Assembly (NCBI GenBank): GCA_036272935.1
Contig: DATAXP010000075.1
Coordinates: 87,085 to 151,084 of the forward strand
Source: DATAXP01 sp036272935
Lineage (GTDB): Bacteria; Planctomycetota; Planctomycetia; Pirellulales; PNKZ01
Reading direction: 5' to 3'
DNA: 64,000 nucleotides
Shown in pieces: positions 17,576 through 26,143 of the stretch (position 1 is the stretch's first letter; each line of letters begins with the position of its first letter). The notes beneath the pieces are model-generated. The model did not search any database, had not been told where the DNA came from, and saw nothing but the letters and a program-made list of their open reading frames with translations. The position numbers were made by a program, and so were the translations under genes.

Positions 17576-18556
17576 CTATTTCTTCTGCCACACGTCGCCC
17601 GTTTCGAGCACGCTGCGGACGGCGTCGCTGTTGAGCCATTGCCGTGCCTCGGCGTCGTTGCGCAGATAGGCATCCCAAAACGCCGTCGTGATGGCCAGCA
17701 CCGCGCGGTGATGGTTCGGATTCCGCGGCTTCGATTCACCCGGCAAAGTGCGATCGCTGAAAGCGGAGTGTTCGGCGTTTTCGAGCACAAGCTGGTACTT
17801 CTCCCCGGTCGGCAAGGCCTCATACACCGCCAGCCGCTCTTTCGGGTCGGTGTCGCTGATCGGGCTGCCATCGTTGGTGCCAGTGAGCAGCAGCCACGGA
17901 ATCTTCACGTCGCCAAAGGCCTTGTTGTTGTCGCCGATCCGCGCCTGGCTGGGACTCATCAACACCGCGGCCTTGATGCGCGGATCGGTGATCGGCTTGC
18001 CGACGGGGAACTTTTGGCCGCTTACCGCCTGCGTGGTCACCGCGCCGAACGAATGCCCCGACATGCCGACATGTGCCAGATCGAGTCGACCGTGCAGTGC
18101 GTGATCGTCGGCATCGTTCCAACGCGCAAGCTGGTCGAGCACCGCGGGAATGTCTCGCACACGGAGCTGGAAGTTGGCGAAGCTCGCCGCTTTTTTCAAG
18201 GCGGTCATCCGCTCGCTCAGCGGCGCCTCTTGCCAAACCTGGCTATCACTTCCGGCATGCTGCACGTAGACGACAACGTAGCCGCGCGCGGCCCAGTGCT
18301 TGCCGAGATACGCGCTCCCCACGCGCGAACCACCCAGCCCGTGGCTGAACAGCACGACCGGGGCAGGAGCTTTTTCCTTTGGCAGGTACACGCGAATCGG
18401 AATCGTGCGCGAGCGGGTTTCGTCAACGACGTCCAGATCGATCGGCTCCGGTGTGCTCTGGTCGATTGCCAGCGGATCGTAGGCCGCCTCGAGCCGCGGC
18501 GCGGCACCAAATACGATAGCCGCGATCACCAGGACAAAGCTGCACAGCACTCGCAT
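17576..18556 (-). CDS. Secreted alpha/beta hydrolase
   Basis: This 326-residue protein has a signal peptide (about 1-24, ending near LEAAYD). An alpha/beta-hydrolase domain follows, related to dienelactone hydrolases and bacterial platelet-activating-factor acetylhydrolase-like esterases. The oxyanion region is LFSHGLGGSR, the nucleophile elbow is MSGHSFGAVT (Ser in GHSFG), the acid is probably Asp in LTGTNDGSP and the base His in ENAEHSAF. It is probably a carboxylesterase in the periplasm, with unknown substrate. It converges on the metallopeptidase gene with a 38-base gap. Confidence 0.85.
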   Translation of the reverse strand: MRVLCSFVLVIAAIVFGAAPRLEAAYDPLAIDQSTPEPIDLDVVDETRSRTIPIRVYLPKEKAPAPVVLFSHGLGGSRVGSAYLGKHWAARGYVVVYVQHAGSDSQVWQEAPLSERMTALKKAASFANFQLRVRDIPAVLDQLARWNDADDHALHGRLDLAHVGMSGHSFGAVTTQAVSGQKFPVGKPITDPRIKAAVLMSPSQARIGDNNKAFGDVKIPWLLLTGTNDGSPISDTDPKERLAVYEALPTGEKYQLVLENAEHSAFSDRTLPGESKPRNPNHHRAVLAITTAFWDAYLRNDAEARQWLNSDAVRSVLETGDVWQKK

Positions 18557-18732
18557 GATCGATCTCCGTTGCCGAAATCAATTGCCGCCGCACGAATTCA
18601 AACCCCACCGACGCAGACTAGTTTCGCATGCGATCTTTCCATATACCACGGCAGACGCTTGATAAGCATAGCGCGATGATTCAGAATCGGGAGCGTTCTT
18701 CCTTCCCCGCACGTCCCGCCTGGAGCCCCGCC

Positions 18733-20133
18733 ATGCCGCGCTCGTGGATCGTCGCCATTGCCTGCCTGTTCACGATCGCCGGTGCCCTGCTGTTCTCGGC
18801 CCAGTCGCTGTCGGCCCAGAACATTCCGCCCACCGGGTTCGTCGCCTTGTTCAATGGCACCGACATGGCCGGTTGGCATGGCATGGGGACCTTCGACATC
18901 CGCAAGTACGCCGCGATGAGCGACGAGGAACGTGCCGCGAAACTAGCAGCCGACCTGACTGATATGCAAGCGCACTGGAAGGTCGAGGACGGTGAACTGG
19001 TCAACGACGGCAAGGGAATGTACGCCACGACCGACAAGGACTACGGCGACGTCGAGATGCTGGTCGACTGGAAGATGTTGCCGCTGGGCGATAGCGGCGT
19101 GTATCTGCGCGGCACGCCGCAGGTGCAAATCTGGGACTACACGCCTCAAAGCAAGAGCTGGGAGCGCGGCGCGAGCAAGGGGTCGGGCGGATTGTTCAAC
19201 AACAATCTCGGCTCGCCTGGCCGCGATCCGCTGGTGTTGGCCGACAAGCCATTTGACGAGTGGAACAACTTCCGCATCACGCTCACCGGCGCCCGCACTA
19301 CCGTGATCTTCAACGACAAACTGGTCGTTGACCATGCGAACTGGGAGAACTACTTCGACCGACCGACGCCAAAGCTTCCCGATGGTCCCGATTACGATCC
19401 GGTCCGCCAGGCGATCCACAAGGCCGGCAACTCGGCGAACCCGCTGTTCGCCACCGGGCCGATCCAGTTGCAGACGCACGGCTCGGAGATTCGCTGGCGG
19501 AACGTGTTCGTGCGCGAGATTCCTGCCGACGAGGCCAATGGCATTCTCGCCAAGGATGGCGACGATGGCTTTGAAACGATCTTCAACGGCCGCGATTTCA
19601 CCGGCTGGTCGGGCGACACCGAAAACTACGAGATCGTCGACGGAGCGATCGTCTGCAAGGAAAAGAAAGGTGGCAACGTCTTCACCTCCGCCGAGTACGG
19701 CGACTTCGTGGTGCGGCTCGAATTCAAGTTGCCACCGGGAGGGAACAACGGCCTGGCGATTCGCTATCCCGGTTCAGGCCGCCCGGCGTACGATGGCATG
19801 TGCGAAATCCAGGTGCTCGACACCGAGCATCCGCGCTACGAGAAGATCGATCCTCGCCAGGCGCATGGGTCGGTGTACGGCATGATTCCGGCGCATCGCG
19901 GCTACCTGCGCCCCGTGGGCGAGTGGAACTTCCAAGAAGTGACGGTCAAAGGTCCGACGATCAAGGTCGAGTTGAACGGCTCGCCGATTCTCGAAGGGGA
20001 CGTGAGCAAGGTGACCGACTTCATGCACGGCACCGATCATCCCGGTCTCACGCGCACCACCGGGCATTTTGGTTTTGCCGGGCACAACGAACCGGTGGCC
20101 TTCCGCAACATTCGCATCAAGCGACTCGATTGA
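18733..20133 (+). CDS. Secreted protein with two DUF1080 (3-keto-disaccharide hydrolase) domains
   Basis: This 466-residue secreted protein starts at the ATG at 18733, which gives a clean signal peptide (MPRSWIVAIACLFTIAGALL); an upstream in-frame start at 18628 would bury it. Two DUF1080 jelly-roll domains follow. The first begins at FVALFNGTDMAGWHGMG (residue about 33) and the second at FETIFNGRDFTGWSG (residue about 277), with KLPPGGNNGLAIRYPG and VYGMIPAHRGYLRPVGEWN. Some members of this family hydrolyse 3-keto-disaccharides or bind glycans, and planctomycetes carry many copies. Its 3' end overlaps the convergent methyltransferase gene by 17 bases. Confidence 0.85.
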   Translation: MPRSWIVAIACLFTIAGALLFSAQSLSAQNIPPTGFVALFNGTDMAGWHGMGTFDIRKYAAMSDEERAAKLAADLTDMQAHWKVEDGELVNDGKGMYATTDKDYGDVEMLVDWKMLPLGDSGVYLRGTPQVQIWDYTPQSKSWERGASKGSGGLFNNNLGSPGRDPLVLADKPFDEWNNFRITLTGARTTVIFNDKLVVDHANWENYFDRPTPKLPDGPDYDPVRQAIHKAGNSANPLFATGPIQLQTHGSEIRWRNVFVREIPADEANGILAKDGDDGFETIFNGRDFTGWSGDTENYEIVDGAIVCKEKKGGNVFTSAEYGDFVVRLEFKLPPGGNNGLAIRYPGSGRPAYDGMCEIQVLDTEHPRYEKIDPRQAHGSVYGMIPAHRGYLRPVGEWNFQEVTVKGPTIKVELNGSPILEGDVSKVTDFMHGTDHPGLTRTTGHFGFAGHNEPVAFRNIRIKRLD

Positions 20134-20803
20134 CGGTTCGTTCGTCGTCGGCGGCCGCCGAGAAGTTGTACGCGAAGCCGAAAAAGTCGCGAAGCAGCGA
20201 AGCGGTTAAAAGATTTGCCACCTTGTACTTCACGGCGGTGATCTGGGGGACGACCTGCCGCGGCTCGAAGCCGCTCGATTCCAGCAACTCGCAAATGGTG
20301 CTGCGCGTGAAGAATCTCAGGTGGGTCCAATCCATGATTCCTTGGTCCTCGTATTTCCATTTGCCAGTGCACAGCAGCGGCAGCAGCACGCTTACGTGGC
20401 GCACGTTGGGCAGTGCGCCGATGAGCTGGCCCCCAGGAGCGGTCAGTTTCCGTAACTTTCTCAATACGGCCCAAGGATCGCTAACGTGCTCAAGAACAAA
20501 ACTCGCAATCACGAGGTCGAATGATTGTTCCGGCCAAGGAAGCTCCTCAGATTCGATGTCGCCGGTCACCACCTCGTCAACATCCGCGTTACGCCGTGCC
20601 TCTTCGGCCACTCCGGGAAAGATTTCGACGCCGGCGACAAATTCGGCGCCGCGTCGCTTGAAATGGCTTAAGACACGACCCGTCGCGCATCCGACATCGA
20701 GTACCCGTTTGGGCGTGCCACTGACAAGCGACACCAACGGCATCCTCAAGCGATTGAAGTAGTCGCCTTGGACCGTGAATTCGGAGTTCAGCATCGCTCG
20801 CAC
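20117..20803 (-). CDS. Class I SAM-dependent methyltransferase
   Basis: This 228-residue cytoplasmic enzyme has the Rossmann-fold SAM site. Motif I is VLDVGCATGRVLSHF (residues about 34-48), an acidic residue follows in GVEIFPG, motif II is SFDLVIASFVLEHV and motif III is APGGQLIGALPN. The middle region WTHLRFFTRSTICELLESSGF is typical of the UbiE/Methyltransf_11-type enzymes associated with lipid or glycan modification. The substrate cannot be assigned. It lies 54 bases downstream of a conserved small gene on the same strand, probably as an operon, and overlaps the DUF1080 gene end. Confidence 0.88.
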   Translation of the reverse strand: MRAMLNSEFTVQGDYFNRLRMPLVSLVSGTPKRVLDVGCATGRVLSHFKRRGAEFVAGVEIFPGVAEEARRNADVDEVVTGDIESEELPWPEQSFDLVIASFVLEHVSDPWAVLRKLRKLTAPGGQLIGALPNVRHVSVLLPLLCTGKWKYEDQGIMDWTHLRFFTRSTICELLESSGFEPRQVVPQITAVKYKVANLLTASLLRDFFGFAYNFSAAADDERTVNRVA

Positions 20804-20857
20804 TGCCCGGGGGACAGAGGCATCCTGGGAACGTCACCTTCCACGATAATCCCTGGC

Positions 20858-21139
20858 TCAAATCTCTCCCAACTGACGGCGATAGTCGTCGCGCTCGCGG
20901 CGGGTCGCTTCCAGGTCGAACATCAGGTACTTCATGTCGAGCCGCACTTGGCTGAGTGCGTCCTGCACCAGGTTCATGATCTTGCGGCGGCGCTGCGTCC
21001 CCTCGACGACGCGGCGCAACGCCGGTGCTAGCTGCTCGCGGATGGTTTCTGGGAGCGAATCGATCGACGCCTGCAACTGCACGACGTCGTAGGGGACTTC
21101 TTCGATTCCGGTCCGGGACGAACGGGACTCGGTATTCAT
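20858..21139 (-). CDS. Conserved small helical protein
   Basis: This 93-residue protein has no signal peptide and no membrane segment. Its C-terminal half is strongly helical and charged, with a likely coiled coil (RLDMKYLMFDLEATRRERDD). The sequence looks like a short protein I believe is conserved in Pirellulales, but I do not know a function. The 54-base gap to the downstream methyltransferase on the same strand suggests co-transcription. Confidence 0.7.
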   Translation of the reverse strand: MNTESRSSRTGIEEVPYDVVQLQASIDSLPETIREQLAPALRRVVEGTQRRRKIMNLVQDALSQVRLDMKYLMFDLEATRRERDDYRRQLGEI

Positions 21140-21466
21140 CAGGCAACCTCGGGTGAACGCGACGAGTGACGGGTGACGAGCGATGCCATCTAAAGCAGAC
21201 GCGATGCCAGGACGGTCGTGGAGCTGAGTAGCGTCGTCGCAAGTCGAGCATTAACAATCACTTAAAGTCTTATCAGCACTCGCCGCTCTACGAGGCCCGC
21301 ATGTGGCGGTAATGCCACAACTCGTCTAGAGCAGGATCGCAAAGCCTGCTACAACTGCGGTTTACGTCGACTGTCGCCATCTAGCGCCCGGATGGGGTGT
21401 TTTGGCGACGCCAGGACCGCGAAATTCGTTCGCCGCATGCGTGGAGCAAAGGAAGGCTGCCAGAGC
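21140..21466. other. Divergent intergenic region
   Basis: These 327 bases lie between the divergent small helical protein gene and the large secreted-protein gene. At about 21155-21185 there is a short repeat-like tract (CGACGAGTGACGGGTGACGA). No gene, strong promoter or RNA structure is evident. In-frame starts for the plus-strand gene occur at 21392 and 21437, so part of this stretch could be coding. Confidence 0.4.
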
Positions 21467-24364
21467 ATGGCTCGCGATGCGCCGCTGCCGGGTTGGCTGC
21501 GCGTGTTCGGTACCGGCTTGCTGCTGTTGGTCGTGGCTGATCGCTCGATCTTGGCTGCGCGACCGGCCGAAGCGGCGCTGCGCGACGGCTTCGAGACTCC
21601 CGAACCGGCATGGATCGACACGGGCGGCGATGCGCGCTATCGCATCGAAACGCAGGAACGCACGCGGGCCGGATGTCACAGCGGCGACGGCTGCGAATAC
21701 GTGCAGCTGCAAATGGTCGGCACCGCACGCAACGCCCTGCTGCGATACACGCTCGGCCGCGCTCCGGTGATTGCCGAAACGAAGGCGAGCCTCTGGGTCC
21801 GTGCCGATCGCCCGGGCACGCAGATCATGGCGCGCGTGGTCCTGCCGCGCGCCACCGATCCGGCAACGCACCAACCGATCTCGATCCTGCTGGCCGGCAC
21901 CGCCTACACCGAAGTGAACACCTGGCAGCAGCTCCGGCTCGACGATGTTGCCACGCTCGTCTCGCGACAAGCCTGGGTGCTCCGCGCCCAACAGCGCACC
22001 GAAATCGACACGCGTGAAGCGTTCATCGATTGTCTGCTGCTGAACGTGTACAGCGGTCCGGGACGGCTGGCGCTGTGGATCGACGATCTGGAGGTCGATG
22101 GCATCGTCGACGCCTCGGCTCCCGCCACGGGACCACCGGTCGCTGCCGCGAGTAGTTCCGGCGCAACGCTCGAGCGCCAGCGCCGTGCGACCGTCGAGTT
22201 CAACGGCAGCGTGTTGCTCGTCGAGGGGCGGCCGTTTTTTCCGCGCGCCATCGAGCACCATGGCGAACCGCTGCGTTGGCTTCGCGAGCGGGGCTTCAAC
22301 GCCGTGAAACTCACGGCCCCGCCGTCCGATGCAATGTTGACCGAGGCGGAGCGTGCCGGCATCTGGCTGGTCTGTCCGCCACCGCCGCTCGGCGGTGCCG
22401 CGCGTGCCCCCGGCGCGGTCGATCGCCCCGCAAACATTCCGGCGAAATACGATCGCGTGATTGCCTGGGACCTGGGAAGCGGCCTGGCGGCAGGCGATCA
22501 GGATGCGACCAAACGCGTCGGCGACCAGGTGCGGGCGGCCGATCCCTACACTGCGCGGCCCACGCTCTGCGCGCCGGAAGAAGAGCTGCACGCCTACAGT
22601 CGCCGGGCCGATATTCTGATGCTCGACCGTGAACCGTTGGGCACGACCTTCGAGCTGAACGACTACGGCACCTGGGTGCGCGAACGCTCGCGGCTGATGC
22701 GCCCCGGCACGCCGACCTGGGTGACCATTCAAACCGAGTTGGCCCCCGAGCTGCGCGAGCAGTTCAAGCTGCTGTCGGGCGATGCGCGCTGCGATGCCGG
22801 CGTCGATTCCGATCAGATGCGCGGCCTGGTGTACACGGCACTGGCGACCGGGGCGCGCGGCCTGTTGTTCCGCTCGCACGCACGGCTCGACGCCGACGAC
22901 GCCTGGACGCGCATGCGGGCCTCGTCGCTCGAACTGCTCAATCTCGAGCTGGAACTGCTCGAGCCGTGGACCGCCGTCGGCAGCCACGTCACCAACATCA
23001 CCAGCAGCAACTACGCCCCGCCGAAACCACCGCCGCCCGGGACCGCGGGACTGCGCACCGGCGACAAGCGCCAGTTGCTCAATCCACAGCAGCCGGTGAA
23101 CGCCGAGGTCAACGGCTTCGTGCTCCACACGGGCCGCGCTCGCTTGCTGTTGCCGATCTGGTCGGGGGGCGGCTCGCAGTTCGTCACCAGTCAATGGGCC
23201 GGCAACTACCTGTCGTTCGTGATCCCCGGTGTGCCCGAAGCGACCGATGTTTACGAAGTCACCTCGAGCGGCCTGCGACCGCCGTTCAAGAAGCACCGCG
23301 TGACCGGCGGCATCCGCGTGACGCTCGACGAGTTCGGCATGGCCGATACGGTTGTGCTCACGCAAGACCCGTTGGCGCTCGGCACCCTTTCGCGCCGGGC
23401 CGCTGAGTTGAGCCGCCGCTCGACCGAGCTGGAACGCGGCTTCGTCGCCGGCGAACTGCGGTACGTCACCGAGAACGAGAATCGGCTGGCCGTGATGGGG
23501 CACACCACGATCAAGACCAACGAATGGCTCGCCGCGGCCAACGCCGCCCTGGCACGCAGCGACGAGCGGATGGCGGCCAACGATCTGGCGGCCGCGTATC
23601 TCGAAGCCCGCCGTGCGCGGCGCCCGTTGCAGCGCATCGAGCGCGCCCAGTGGGAAGAGGGAATCAAGCCGTTGTTCTCGCCGCTGGCCGATCCGCTGGC
23701 CACGACCTACGTCACGTTGGCCGAGCATCACCGCTTCATGGCCACGGTGAACGAGGAACGCTGGGGACTGAACCTCCTACCTGCCGGCGACTTTGAGGAC
23801 ATCCAGGCGATGCAATCCTCCGGCTGGCAGCACTTGCAGAACCCGCGCGCCGGCATCAACAGCGAAGTCGAATTGTCGTCGCAAGCGAAGCGCGGCGGGC
23901 GCACCAGCCTGCGCATCGCGGCCCGGTCGGCCGGCGAGGAGCCAATGACCGGCATCATCGAAACGCCGCCGGTGTGGGTCGTCAGCGCGCCGGTCGAGGT
24001 GCGCGCGGGCCAATGGGTGCGCATCCGTGGCTGGGTGTTTGTCCCCAGCGCCATCACCGCCAGTCTCGACGGGCTGATGATCTACGATTCGCAAAACGGC
24101 ACGGCCCTGGCCGAGCGCGTTGGCCAGGCCGACGCTTGGCGGCAGTTCACCATGGTGCGCGCGATGCCGCGATCGGGGTCGGTGTCGGTCGTGTTCTCGA
24201 TGACCGGCCTGGGCGAAGCGTGGATCGATAACGTGATGATCGAACCGCTGCTGCCGACCGGCACGACGCGCAGCATGGAGCTGCGGCGGCGCGGTTTGCT
24301 CGTCGAACGATTGCCGACCGCGGTGCCGCAGGCGCAATCGGCGGCGACCAGCTCGTCGCGCTAA
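21467..24364 (+). CDS. Large secreted protein of unknown function, glycosidase-like middle
   Basis: This protein has about 965 residues. I start it at the ATG at 21467 (MARDAPLPGWLRVFGTGLLL), which gives a signal or anchor sequence; starts at 21392 and 21437 are alternatives. The N-terminal third (DGFETPEPAWIDTG to WIDDLEVDGIVD) and the C-terminal part (NLLPAGDFEDIQAMQSSGW to WIDNVMIEPLLP) both look like carbohydrate-binding-type beta-sandwiches. In the middle, LVEGRPFFPRAIEHHGEPLR and GFNAVKLTAPPSD recall the start of TIM-barrel glycoside hydrolases, but I cannot see catalytic acids with confidence. A long helical stretch follows (about 660-780). It is probably an exported glycan-related protein; that is an inference from layout. 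Confidence 0.7.
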   Translation: MARDAPLPGWLRVFGTGLLLLVVADRSILAARPAEAALRDGFETPEPAWIDTGGDARYRIETQERTRAGCHSGDGCEYVQLQMVGTARNALLRYTLGRAPVIAETKASLWVRADRPGTQIMARVVLPRATDPATHQPISILLAGTAYTEVNTWQQLRLDDVATLVSRQAWVLRAQQRTEIDTREAFIDCLLLNVYSGPGRLALWIDDLEVDGIVDASAPATGPPVAAASSSGATLERQRRATVEFNGSVLLVEGRPFFPRAIEHHGEPLRWLRERGFNAVKLTAPPSDAMLTEAERAGIWLVCPPPPLGGAARAPGAVDRPANIPAKYDRVIAWDLGSGLAAGDQDATKRVGDQVRAADPYTARPTLCAPEEELHAYSRRADILMLDREPLGTTFELNDYGTWVRERSRLMRPGTPTWVTIQTELAPELREQFKLLSGDARCDAGVDSDQMRGLVYTALATGARGLLFRSHARLDADDAWTRMRASSLELLNLELELLEPWTAVGSHVTNITSSNYAPPKPPPPGTAGLRTGDKRQLLNPQQPVNAEVNGFVLHTGRARLLLPIWSGGGSQFVTSQWAGNYLSFVIPGVPEATDVYEVTSSGLRPPFKKHRVTGGIRVTLDEFGMADTVVLTQDPLALGTLSRRAAELSRRSTELERGFVAGELRYVTENENRLAVMGHTTIKTNEWLAAANAALARSDERMAANDLAAAYLEARRARRPLQRIERAQWEEGIKPLFSPLADPLATTYVTLAEHHRFMATVNEERWGLNLLPAGDFEDIQAMQSSGWQHLQNPRAGINSEVELSSQAKRGGRTSLRIAARSAGEEPMTGIIETPPVWVVSAPVEVRAGQWVRIRGWVFVPSAITASLDGLMIYDSQNGTALAERVGQADAWRQFTMVRAMPRSGSVSVVFSMTGLGEAWIDNVMIEPLLPTGTTRSMELRRRGLLVERLPTAVPQAQSAATSSSR

Positions 24365-24432
24365 GCATCCGGTGGCCTGCGAAGCATTTGCACTTCGCTA
24401 GCACCGCGGCAAGAAGAATCGAAAAAGCGGCC

Positions 24433-24461
24433 TTGACCCCTGAAACCAGTTTCCATATTCT
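24433..24461 (+). promoter_or_regulatory. Sigma-70-type promoter of a putative small RNA
   Basis: TTGACC at 24433-24438 and TATTCT at 24456-24461 are separated by exactly 17 bases. This is among the best vegetative promoter matches in the window. It points into a gene-free stretch that ends at a strong terminator, not directly at a coding start. Confidence 0.65.
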
Positions 24462-24467
24462 CCCGCC

Positions 24468-24684
24468 TCACGAGTCGGACGGCCGGAGCAGCGGCCGACT
24501 CGCACAAGACACTTCGAGCCACGTGGAGGGTCCGCATCGGAGCTTTCGAATAGATCGTTCTGCGGACCGCGAAGCGATCGTGCTCTCGGCAAGGAAGCCG
24601 GCGGCACGCTTCGTCCAATCGCTCCCGGAAACGGACTGCGTCCTTTGCCCCCCTGGGACGCGTTCTTTCCGGGGGCTTTTTTTT
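24468..24684 (+). ncRNA. Putative structured small RNA, unassigned
   Basis: A transcript of about 217 bases is bounded by a consensus promoter and a rho-independent terminator and contains no plausible open frame. Stable local hairpins follow one another: GAGTCGG/CCGACTC at about 24472-24501, GGTCCGCA/TGCGGACC with an 8-bp perfect stem at about 24530-24570, CGAAGCG/CGCTTCG enclosing CGGC/GCCG at about 24570-24615, and the terminator stem. A GCGTCC/GGACGC pairing overlaps the terminator and could form an alternative structure. I could not match it to tmRNA, RNase P, SRP RNA, 6S RNA or a known riboswitch. It could be a leader regulating the hydrolase at 24872, but the terminator lies 188 bases before that start. 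Confidence 0.5.
24647..24684 (+). terminator. Strong rho-independent terminator
   Basis: GCCCCC at 24647-24652 pairs with GGGGGC at 24671-24676 and is followed at once by eight T residues (24677-24684). It closes the putative small RNA. The gene upstream ends at 24364, about 280 bases earlier, with a separate promoter between. Confidence 0.75.
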
Positions 24685-24871
24685 GCGCTCAGCGACGCGC
24701 CGCCGGGCGACTTGCGAACCGGCACGAAAATGCTTCCCCGGCAATAGACGGTCGGTTACAATCGAACGGTAGTCGATCGCCTTCCCGCCGCTGGATTGAT
24801 TGCTCGCCCTCGCCTTGGCTTGTCCCGCCTCGACCGGCTCGTCGGTTTCCCCGGCGTCGCACGCGCTAGCC

Positions 24872-26116
24872 ATGAATCGCATCGTCTGCCTCTGTTGTTT
24901 GATCGTCTCTGTAATTCCCGCGATCGGGAGCGCGCAGTCGCCGTTGGCTTCGGCGGTGCAGTCGATCGTCGATCAGCGGATCGCGCCAGGGATCGTCGTG
25001 CTGGTGGCTGACAAGGACGGCACGCTTGCGACGGTGACAGCTGGCTTTGCCAGCCTTGCCGAAAAGACGCCGATGCGCCCCGATGCCGTGTTCTGGATCG
25101 CCTCGATGAGCAAGTCGCTCACCGGCACAGCGCTGATGATGCTCGTTGACGAAAGGCGCGTGAGCCTCGACGATCCGGTCGAGAAATACTTGCCCGAGTT
25201 TCATGGGCAGCTGGTCGAACAGGCCGATCAATCGCCACATCCGCCGCGGCACCCGATTACGGTGCGCGAAGTGATGAATCACACCAGCGGCATGGTGTTG
25301 GCCAACGATAAGTCGCTCACGCGCATGCACTCGCTCAAGGACGACGTCGCTCAGGCGGCGGCTCGACCGCTGCGGCAGGAGCCCGGCACGAAGTACGAGT
25401 ACAACAACTGCGGCATCAACACCGGCGGGCGGATCATCGAAGTGGTCAGCGGCATGCCCTACGCCGAGTTCATGCAGCAACGGCTGTTCGATCCGTTGGG
25501 GATGCACGACACGACTTGTTGGCCGAACGAAGAACAGGCGTCACGCCTCGCGCACACCGCGCGCTCGACCGAAGATAAGCGCGATCTAGTCGAGATCAAG
25601 CAAGACAAAGATGTGAGCCCCGAGGTGATTGCCAAGTGGAGCGAAGGAGTGCCGGTGCCGGCTGCGGTCACGGCCGAGATGGGGGCCGGGATCGCGATGG
25701 ACTACGCGCATCGTTATGCGATGCCTGCCGGCGGGTACTTCTCGGCGGCGCACGACATCGGCCGCTTCTGCCGCATGGTGTTGCGCGGCGGCGAGCTCGA
25801 CGGCCGGCGTTATTTATCCAAGCAGGCGGTCCGTACGATGTCCGCCGTTCAAACGGGCGATGTGAAAGTTGCGCCTGACGCGGCCTACGGTGTCGGCTGG
25901 CTGGTGAAGCTGAACGACGAAGAAGGGCCCGCGCCCAGCAGCTTCGGCCATCGCGGTGCTCGGCGGACGGCGATGTGGATCGATCCACGCCATGAGCTGG
26001 CGATGGTGATCCTCGTCGAGCGGTTCGACATGCCCGGCGATCAGCAAAAGGTGATGTACGGCGACGTAATGCGCGCCGCGATCGAGCAGTACGGGGCCTC
26101 GGCATCCACGCAGTAA
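24872..26116 (+). CDS. Exported serine hydrolase, beta-lactamase/esterase family
   Basis: This 414-residue protein starts at the ATG at 24872, which gives a signal peptide (MNRIVCLCCLIVSVIPAIGS). The penicillin-binding-protein/class C beta-lactamase fold is shown by the SXXK motif in WIASMSKSLTG with the nucleophile Ser, the YXN-type motif in YEYNNCGINTGG, and a C-terminal FGHRGARRTAMWID block in place of KTG. Such planctomycete proteins are probably esterases or peptidases rather than antibiotic-hydrolysing enzymes. It is followed after 27 bases by the DUF1552 gene on the same strand, so the three genes to 30078 may form one unit. Confidence 0.86.
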   Translation: MNRIVCLCCLIVSVIPAIGSAQSPLASAVQSIVDQRIAPGIVVLVADKDGTLATVTAGFASLAEKTPMRPDAVFWIASMSKSLTGTALMMLVDERRVSLDDPVEKYLPEFHGQLVEQADQSPHPPRHPITVREVMNHTSGMVLANDKSLTRMHSLKDDVAQAAARPLRQEPGTKYEYNNCGINTGGRIIEVVSGMPYAEFMQQRLFDPLGMHDTTCWPNEEQASRLAHTARSTEDKRDLVEIKQDKDVSPEVIAKWSEGVPVPAAVTAEMGAGIAMDYAHRYAMPAGGYFSAAHDIGRFCRMVLRGGELDGRRYLSKQAVRTMSAVQTGDVKVAPDAAYGVGWLVKLNDEEGPAPSSFGHRGARRTAMWIDPRHELAMVILVERFDMPGDQQKVMYGDVMRAAIEQYGASASTQ

Positions 26117-26143
26117 GCGGCGCAGCCAGGGAGACCAACGACC

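Noticed and set aside
21362..23731. A 789-codon minus-strand open frame
   Set aside because: It lies antisense to the large secreted-protein gene and reads as Arg/Gly/Gln-rich noise without domains.
24468..24684. 6S RNA, SRP RNA or tmRNA identity for the small RNA
   Set aside because: I see no closing long stem with central bubble, no SRP apical-loop consensus and no tmRNA tag frame, so I leave it unassigned.
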